A stretch of 18,549 bases of DNA from Candidatus Methanoperedens sp. (GTDB lineage: Archaea; Halobacteriota; Methanosarcinia; Methanosarcinales; Methanoperedenaceae). Within the stretch, counting starts at the first letter, position 1. Each line of letters starts with the position of its first letter. This document shows, in pieces, positions 13,841 through 18,549 of the stretch. The notes under the pieces were generated by a model. It made no database searches and was not told the origin of the DNA. It worked only from the letters and a program-made list of their open reading frames with translations. Location of the stretch: contig JAPZAN010000089.1 in the NCBI GenBank assembly GCA_027460605.1, forward strand, positions 1 through 18,549. Direction: 5' to 3'. The translations under genes and the position numbers were made by a program.

Positions 13841-15216
13841 CAGCTTTCCCCCGTGGCTCTTGCCTTAACAGTTTCAAGGAATTCCCTGTGCCTGATAAGC
13901 GCAGCCAGCGCTTTCACAGCCCTTTCAGGGACAGAATAGTTGGGCAGGCAGCCGCTCTTCAGGATATCAACACCTTCTTCGGTTCCTTTTCCCCCCATCC
14001 AGCACGCGATTACCGGTTTCGGGCATTTTCGTTTTATTTCGACCATAGCCTCGGCAGGCGGTATGGCATTTGACATCAGGGTATGCACATAGATTACGAT
14101 TAACGCATCCACATTCCGGTCTTTGAGAAGCGCTTTGATTACCTCGCTGTAAATAGTGAAAGAAACAGTGCCAGCGGTATCGATAGGATTTGAAGCGGAT
14201 GCAAATCCGGGAATGACTTTTTTAATCTGCTCCTTTGTTTCTTCAGCCAGGTCAACTATATTGATACCGTGTCGCTCGCACTCATCTGTCGCTACGATTG
14301 AAGCCCCGCCACCATTTGAAAGTATCGCGACATTATTACCTTTCGGGAGCGGCTGGCATGAGAACGCAAGCGCAGCATCGAATACCTCATCTATCGTGTC
14401 AACCCGCAGAATTCCCGCCTGCCTGAAAGCCGCTGAATAAACCTCATCCGAGCCTGCGATGGAGCCTGTGTGAGAGAAAACCGCCTTTGCTCCCCTTTTT
14501 GACCTTCCCGTCTTAATAGCGATAATAGGTTTCTTGGTGCGCCGGGCGGCTTCCATGAACATCCTCCCGCGCTTAATCCCTTCCGCATACATGGCTATGA
14601 CGCCGGTCATTGGGTCTTTATCCAGGTATTCTATCAGGTCAACATCATCGGTATCCGCCTTGTTCCCTGTACTTATCACTTTGCAAAGCCCAAGCCCCAT
14701 ATCTATCGTCCAGTCAGCTATCGCAAGACCAAGCGTCCCGCTTTGCGTAATGAAGGAAATCGGACCTGGGCTCGGAAGCCTCCCTATAACGCTGGCATTG
14801 AGGTGCGCCGGTTCATTGACGATGCCAAGCGTATTCGGTCCTATCATGCGCATGCCGTACTTTTTTACAATGGATAAGAGTTTTTGTTCAAGTTCTAAAC
14901 CTGCATTCCCTGTCTCGCTAAACCCGGCAGTTACCACGATAAGCCCCTTTACGCCTTTTTTCCCACACTCCTCAACTACATTAAGGACAAGCTGAACGGG
15001 CACTGCTATTACTGCCATCGTGACCTCATAAGGAATATCAAGAACAGAAGGATATGAAGTCACCCCCTGCACCTCTTTCTCTTTTGGATTTACAGGGAAT
15101 ACCTGTCCTTTAAAGTCGCTCAGTATGTTTTTGAGTATTCGTCCTCCCCACTTTGTATCGTTGTTGGAAGCACCTATTACGGCTATTGATTTTGGCTCGA
15201 ATATCGAAGATAGCAT
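13840..15216 (-). CDS. acdA: ADP-forming acetyl-CoA synthetase, alpha subunit
   Basis: The alpha subunit carries the CoA site and the phosphohistidine intermediate. Of 458 residues, 1 to about 125 form a CoA-binding Rossmann domain (SIAVIGASNNDTKWGGRI, VIAVPVQLVLNVVEECG, GLIVVTAGFSETG). Residues about 126-290 form the first succinyl-CoA-ligase-like domain, with MIGPNTLGIVN, FITQSGTLG (155-163) and SHTGSIAGSD, whose H249 is the expected phosphorylated histidine; E212 (YAEG) matches the glutamate that steadies it. A second such domain follows (VAILSNGGGASIVATDECE, ASNPIDTAGT). The ATG is 4 nt after the stop of the broken dehydrogenase gene, and the gene overlaps acdB, so it lies inside one minus-strand operon. 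The acyl-CoA preference cannot be read from sequence. Confidence 0.95.
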   Translation of the reverse strand: MLSSIFEPKSIAVIGASNNDTKWGGRILKNILSDFKGQVFPVNPKEKEVQGVTSYPSVLDIPYEVTMAVIAVPVQLVLNVVEECGKKGVKGLIVVTAGFSETGNAGLELEQKLLSIVKKYGMRMIGPNTLGIVNEPAHLNASVIGRLPSPGPISFITQSGTLGLAIADWTIDMGLGLCKVISTGNKADTDDVDLIEYLDKDPMTGVIAMYAEGIKRGRMFMEAARRTKKPIIAIKTGRSKRGAKAVFSHTGSIAGSDEVYSAAFRQAGILRVDTIDEVFDAALAFSCQPLPKGNNVAILSNGGGASIVATDECERHGINIVDLAEETKEQIKKVIPGFASASNPIDTAGTVSFTIYSEVIKALLKDRNVDALIVIYVHTLMSNAIPPAEAMVEIKRKCPKPVIACWMGGKGTEEGVDILKSGCLPNYSVPERAVKALAALIRHREFLETVKARATGES

Positions 15217-15220
15217 TTTA

Positions 15221-16265
15221 TTATATCCATTCCCTGTATTTCATTGCCCGCATTACCCTTTGTTTTGCAATACCGATTGCGGTTTCCCTGGGATAGGTTT
15301 TTTCGCTGTATACTTTGTCAAGAATCTCTTTAGTGTTCCTGGAAATTGTGCTTTTAATCCTGTCAAGCGCTACAGTCTCGGTTCCTCCATGGTATTCGAC
15401 AGACGCCGTTATCACTCCACCGGCATTTGCTACAAAATCGGGGACGACCAGGATTCCCCTGTCATGAAGCATCTTTTCTGCATTTTCAGTGACCGGGATA
15501 TTTGCCCCTTCGATCACTAATTTTGCATCCAGCACATCCGAGTTTGCTTCATTTATCACATCAGGACGCGCCGCCGGGATGAAAACATCTGTGCTAACCA
15601 TCAACAGGTCTGTGGTTTTTAAAACTTCCCCGTCTTTATAATTTGTAACCGAACCTGTGGTTTCCTTTATCCGTATCAATTCTTCGATATCCAGTCCTTT
15701 TGAATTATAAATTGCGCCTTTTGAGTCACTTGTACCAACGAGAATCATACCCTTTTCAGAAAGAAAACGTGCGGTGGGTTTTCCCACATTCCCGAACCCC
15801 TCGATAGTGAGGCGCGCCCCGTTCAGGTCAAGATTGATATAATCCTTTGCTATATCGGCGCACACAGCAACTCCGTATCCCGTAGCGCCCATTTCATCAA
15901 GAGGAATCCCGCCAAGCTCTCTTGGGAGCCCCACGGCGCGGGAGGTCTCATCATAGATATATGCCATGCTTGCTTCATCAGTGCCCATATCTGGACCGGG
16001 GATATATTCCAGCAGGTTTTTTATACCGCGGGCAAATGTCCTGATTACCTGTTCCTTGTTTACGGTTTTCGGGTCGGCTATAATCCCGGATTTCCCGCCG
16101 CCGTGAGGAAGACCAGCCATGACGTTTTTCTCCTATAGCAGGTCCAGCAGCTACGTTATCCACCACAACAATAGCTTTCATTCCTGTCCTGGGTTCGTAG
16201 AGATGGACAATTTTTTCCGGACCGATTTCATCTGCAAATTCGAATATTTTTTCAGTAATTTCCAT
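15221..16265 (-). pseudogene. Glutamate/leucine/phenylalanine dehydrogenase family gene with internal deletion and frameshift
   Basis: From ATG 16265 (AGAGG 6-7 nt ahead) the frame reads a normal N-terminus to NVAAGPAIG (residue 45), then slips into a wrong frame and ends. The correct frame resumes at KNVMAGLPHGGGKSG near 16130 and runs 299 residues from an internal ATG at 16120 to 15221. That part has the catalytic GGGK lysine, GPDMGTDE, the Rossmann GFGNVG and a full C-terminus. Family members have about 25-30 residues between GPAIGG and KNAMAGLP (GGxRM...LARAMTWK-type), lost here together with the frame. If the 299-residue piece is made by re-initiation it would lack the first part of the substrate-binding domain. 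It heads the acdA-acdB cluster. An assembly error is the main alternative. Confidence 0.85.
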
Positions 16266-16311
16266 CGATTTCCTCTCCCGGTTAATAATGTAATTTTGTT
16301 TGGTTAGTAAA

Positions 16312-17313
16312 TTAAGATTGTGGTATCCGGTCAGCCAGCCCCATATCCATCTTTATGCTCACTATTTCTTCATCATCCGGTTTTTTCGGGAAATTATAAA
16401 TCTTTGAGAAAGTTTCATTTGCCATGGGTCGATTGCAGTCAGGACAACCTGAAGTCTGGAAAGCCTCGCCTTTCTCAATAGCCTCAAGAATTACATCGTA
16501 TTTCACTCCAAAATCAACAAGAAAGCCGTTTTCGAATCGCATATCAGAAAAGGCAGCAAATCCCTCAAGAATCAGATACCGCGCAAGCTGCACAGTACGA
16601 TAATGTTTGATAACGCTACTTTCAGTTTTATCCCGGAAATTGCCCTGAGAACCTGGAATATATGTATATGAAAAAAGCGCGATGTTCACATTATCCGATT
16701 GCAATTCCGAAATTATCTTTACAGCATCCTCATCGTTTTCACCAAGACCGAGCATGAGATGCGTTCCGACTTTTCCAAATATGCAAGATGCGCGTTTTAA
16801 CCCATCCACATGGCGTTTCCATGAATAAGGTCCGCCCGCGCTTTTTCCTTTTATTTTGTCAAACAACTCCGGTGTACAGGCATCAAGCGGTATAACAAGT
16901 TCATCGACGCCAATTTTTTTTAATTCTTCAAAACGCTCCGTACTCAGCGGAAAAACCGAGAGTGATATTGGAATCCGGCTTTCCCTTCTGATACTTTTGA
17001 TTAAATAAACGGTATCCTCCCACCACGTATCATAAAGCGCTGTCTGGATACATGCGCGGGCAAGGTAGCCCCGCTCGTAAGCCGTCTTAAGCCGCATGAC
17101 AACAGCCTCAAGGTCGGCAGGTACATACATGCCGCGGGCAATGTGGGTCATGTCTGCGGATGAGCCTTTTGCCTGGGCGCAAAACCGGCAGTTCGCCATG
17201 CACCGTTTTTCAGTATAAATCTGAAGGTACGCAGTCGTGGGCGGCGTATCCATCTGTACAAGCTCAAGCCCCAGCACGCCCAGGGTTCCCATCGAAGCTC
17301 TGACTTTTTTCAT
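16312..17313 (-). CDS. Radical SAM protein of the biotin/lipoyl synthase-like (BioB/LipS2-like) group
   Basis: From ATG 17313 the protein has 333 residues; a TTG at 17322 would add three. TEKRCMANCRFCAQAKGS carries the CX3CX2C cluster motif close to the N-terminus, followed by a TIM-barrel-like body (ARACIQTALYD, PISLSVFPLS, ELVIPLDACTPELFDKIKG, GTHLMLGLGENDEDAVKII). Near the C-terminus SGCPDCNRPMANE adds a CxxC pair, a likely second cluster ligand set. CxxCNRP-type ends are, as I recall, seen in the archaeal LipS1/LipS2 lipoyl synthases and relatives, which insert sulfur with two clusters; the match is suggestive only. No lipoate ligase or LipS1 partner lies nearby. It ends 46 nt before the dehydrogenase remnant and could share its transcript. 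Divergent from the phosphoesterase at 17354. Confidence 0.8.
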   Translation of the reverse strand: MKKVRASMGTLGVLGLELVQMDTPPTTAYLQIYTEKRCMANCRFCAQAKGSSADMTHIARGMYVPADLEAVVMRLKTAYERGYLARACIQTALYDTWWEDTVYLIKSIRRESRIPISLSVFPLSTERFEELKKIGVDELVIPLDACTPELFDKIKGKSAGGPYSWKRHVDGLKRASCIFGKVGTHLMLGLGENDEDAVKIISELQSDNVNIALFSYTYIPGSQGNFRDKTESSVIKHYRTVQLARYLILEGFAAFSDMRFENGFLVDFGVKYDVILEAIEKGEAFQTSGCPDCNRPMANETFSKIYNFPKKPDDEEIVSIKMDMGLADRIPQS

Positions 17314-17353
17314 CAAGGACAACTATTTGGGAAATCATTGTATATCTATTAAT

Positions 17354-18031
17354 ATGCTGATAGGATTGATTGCGGATGTTCACTCCAATGCTGTTGCTCT
17401 AAAAGTCGTTCTTTCTGCTCTCGAAGAATATGGCGTTGAAAGAATATTGCATGCCGGCGACATTGTTGGTTATAATCCTTATCCCAATGAAACGATCGAA
17501 TTATTCAAAAGGAATAACATAATCTCCATTCCCGGAAACCATGACAGGGCATTGGTTACAGGAGATACTTCCGGGTTTAATCCCTATGCAAAGGCAGCGC
17601 TTGAATGGACGAGGGAAGTGGTGTTGCCTGATAATTCTGCTTACATTAAAGGGCTTAAAAATATTGAATCCATCACAATTAATGGAAAAAGAATAGTACT
17701 TGTTCATGGAAGCCCGTACGATATTGATGAATATGTTTATCCTGGGAATGTATCGCTTGGTTTGCTATCTGCCGCAAATGCGGATATTCTGGTATTGGGT
17801 CATACCCATATCCAGTTTAAAAAAGAATATCCTGAAGGCATAATAGTAAATCCCGGCTCGGTCGGGCAGCCAAGGGATGGGAATCCGGACGCTGCGTTTG
17901 CACTTCTGGATACTGAATCAGGAAAAATCGAGCTTAAAAGAATAAGCTATGATATTGAAAAAGTAATTGAAGATATGCTTGCCGCACATCTTCCTGAAAA
18001 ACTCGCCTTGCGGCTGAGAATTGGGCGCTAA
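17354..18031 (+). CDS. Metallophosphoesterase, YfcE-related longer subfamily
   Basis: From ATG 17354 the 225-residue protein shows all metallophosphoesterase motifs: IADVHSN (D8, H10), HAGDIVGYNPYPNE (D36), GNHD (N62, H63), LVHGSP (H118), LGHTH (H150, H152) and NPGSVGQPRDGNP. The GDIVGY-PNE and GSVGQPRDG blocks mark a widespread subfamily often annotated as protein phosphatase-like; the natural substrate is not established. An in-frame upstream start at 17237 would run back through the N-terminus of the divergent radical SAM gene and add 39 residues outside the domain, so it is rejected. The gene converges on the ferredoxin gene, and their stop codons overlap by two bases (CTAA, 18028-18031). 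Confidence 0.92.
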   Translation: MLIGLIADVHSNAVALKVVLSALEEYGVERILHAGDIVGYNPYPNETIELFKRNNIISIPGNHDRALVTGDTSGFNPYAKAALEWTREVVLPDNSAYIKGLKNIESITINGKRIVLVHGSPYDIDEYVYPGNVSLGLLSAANADILVLGHTHIQFKKEYPEGIIVNPGSVGQPRDGNPDAAFALLDTESGKIELKRISYDIEKVIEDMLAAHLPEKLALRLRIGR

Positions 18032-18237
18032 CACGAGCTATGTTTGATGGCTTTTGTGGGGCATGCATCCACGCAGGCGCAGCATTCGATGCAGTCTGCC
18101 ACTCGCGTCGCTTTTGATTTGCCGTCCACAATTTCAAAAACGTTGGTCGGGCAGACGTTCACGCATTCCCCATCAGCGTTGCATTTATCTTCATCGATTT
18201 CAATGGTCACAGTGGCTTCATATTTTTTTACTGCCAT
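18028..18237 (-). CDS. Small two-cluster ferredoxin with Asp replacing one cluster Cys
   Basis: This 69-residue cytosolic electron carrier has two cluster motifs. Site 2 is complete: C49-IE-C52-CA-C55-VDA-C59-P, with an extra Cys at 53. Site 1 reads C19-NA-D22-GE-C25-VNV-C29-P, so the usual second Cys is Asp. In Pyrococcus furiosus ferredoxin the same Cys-to-Asp change gives a cluster that converts between [4Fe-4S] and [3Fe-4S]. A short N-terminal strand (KKYEATVTIEIDEDK) precedes, and the chain ends in Cys. TAGGAG (18254-18249) lies 11 nt ahead of the ATG, a little far. A likely partner of AOR and other ferredoxin-using enzymes, though not in an operon with them. Confidence 0.93.
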   Translation of the reverse strand: MAVKKYEATVTIEIDEDKCNADGECVNVCPTNVFEIVDGKSKATRVADCIECCACVDACPTKAIKHSSC

Positions 18238-18259
18238 GATTTTTTTATCTCCTATATTT

Positions 18260-18317
18260 CGGTTAGTGTTTTTATTGCAGATTAAAGGTTTTGGTTAATG
18301 TGATATCGGTTAATGTT
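18260..18317. promoter_or_regulatory. Three GGTTARTGT direct repeats between the ferredoxin and regulator genes
   Basis: CGGTTAGTGTT (18260-18270), TGGTTAATGTG (18292-18302) and CGGTTAATGTT (18307-18317) are near-identical; the last two are 15 bp apart. They sit in the region upstream of the ferredoxin gene and next to a winged-helix regulator gene, so they may be regulator-binding sites. This is inference from position and repetition. Confidence 0.4.
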
Positions 18318-18325
18318 GGATAATA

Positions 18326-18549
18326 CTATGGTTCCAGAGTCAAACATATATCGCTGATTCCTTTGAGCACTTTATATCCCTTTTCCGTTATCATATAGTC
18401 TCCCCTTTCATGGCGCTGCAAAATCAATCCGGTGTCAAGCAATTTCTGCAAATGGAAAAGTAAATTACCGCCGCGAAGCCCCGTGAGTTCCGAAAACGCA
18501 GAGAAGGTCTTCGCCTCTATGGATACTGCTTTTAAGATTTGGAGTCTCT
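18326..18549 (-). CDS. Winged-helix (ArsR-like) transcriptional regulator, C-terminal part (truncated by window end)
   Basis: The minus-strand frame is open from the window edge to TAG at 18328-18326, giving 73-74 residues. It reads RLQILKAVSIEAKTFSAFSE, then LTGLRGGNLLFHLQKLLDTG (recognition helix region) and LILQRHERGDYMITEKGYKVL (wing). This is the winged helix-turn-helix pattern of archaeal ArsR-like or HTH_20-type regulators, which bind operator DNA as dimers. The N-terminus lies outside the window. No metal-binding Cys cluster is seen in the visible part. It is on the same strand as, and about 90 nt upstream of, the ferredoxin gene, and the GGTTARTGT repeats lie in that gap. Confidence 0.75.
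   Translation of the reverse strand, partial: RLQILKAVSIEAKTFSAFSELTGLRGGNLLFHLQKLLDTGLILQRHERGDYMITEKGYKVLKGISDICLTLEP

Noticed and set aside
17237..17353. 39-codon upstream extension of the phosphoesterase
   Set aside because: It overlaps the start of the divergent radical SAM gene, and the domain begins right after the ATG at 17354.

Overview
The window is archaeal, most likely from the Methanosarcinales / ANME-2d (Methanoperedens-like) side of the methanogen-related Euryarchaeota. The main evidence is the coenzyme F420 (deazaflavin) genes cofG and cofH, a rare type-2 (methanogen-type) seryl-tRNA synthetase with its three zinc ligands at the known positions, an archaeal PheS, an ADP-forming acetyl-CoA synthetase, a tungsten-type aldehyde ferredoxin oxidoreductase, tRNA genes without encoded CCA, and TATA boxes about 25-30 nt ahead of apparently leaderless starts. 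Genus assignment is inference; no rRNA or marker comparison was possible.

Layout. 1-746: the end of an unidentified gene, translationally coupled to a YfcE-like phosphoesterase. 798-2277: a protein built of exact 32-residue helical repeats with a Cys-rich tail, then a solitary TumE/DUF6516-type toxin gene. 2297-5283: a deoxyhypusine-synthase-family gene and an aldehyde ferredoxin oxidoreductase fired divergently from one short intergenic region. 5405-6111: a VapB/VapC toxin-antitoxin pair. 6176-7890: pheS (minus) with a leader of three consecutive perfect stem-loops, the last enclosing the start codon, next to tRNA-Val(UAC). 7891-10451: cofG-cofH (minus), bracketed by CGCARAGN-type repeat arrays and tRNA-Leu(UAA). 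10540-11272: an endonuclease/exonuclease/phosphatase gene broken by an internal deletion. 11490-12998: the type-2 serS. 13063-17313: a minus-strand cluster reading radical SAM protein, broken glutamate/leucine dehydrogenase, acdA, acdB and a previously uncalled 41-codon ORF. 17354-18549: a second phosphoesterase, a 2x[4Fe-4S]-type ferredoxin with an Asp for one Cys, and a truncated winged-helix regulator.

How the genes work together. Two themes stand out. One is translation: PheS, SerRS2, two tRNAs and a DHS-family enzyme. The other is ferredoxin-linked oxidation of aldehydes, amino acids and acyl-CoA: AOR, the remnant dehydrogenase, AcdAB making ATP from acyl-CoA, and a small ferredoxin. The broken dehydrogenase at the head of the acd cluster suggests the amino-acid deamination step has been lost or moved elsewhere, or that the assembly is wrong there. 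I see no CRISPR array, phage or intact insertion sequence. The points most worth a second look are the structured pheS leader, the two independent internal-deletion pseudogenes, the 32-residue repeat protein, the orphan TumE gene and the small ORF coupled to acdB.
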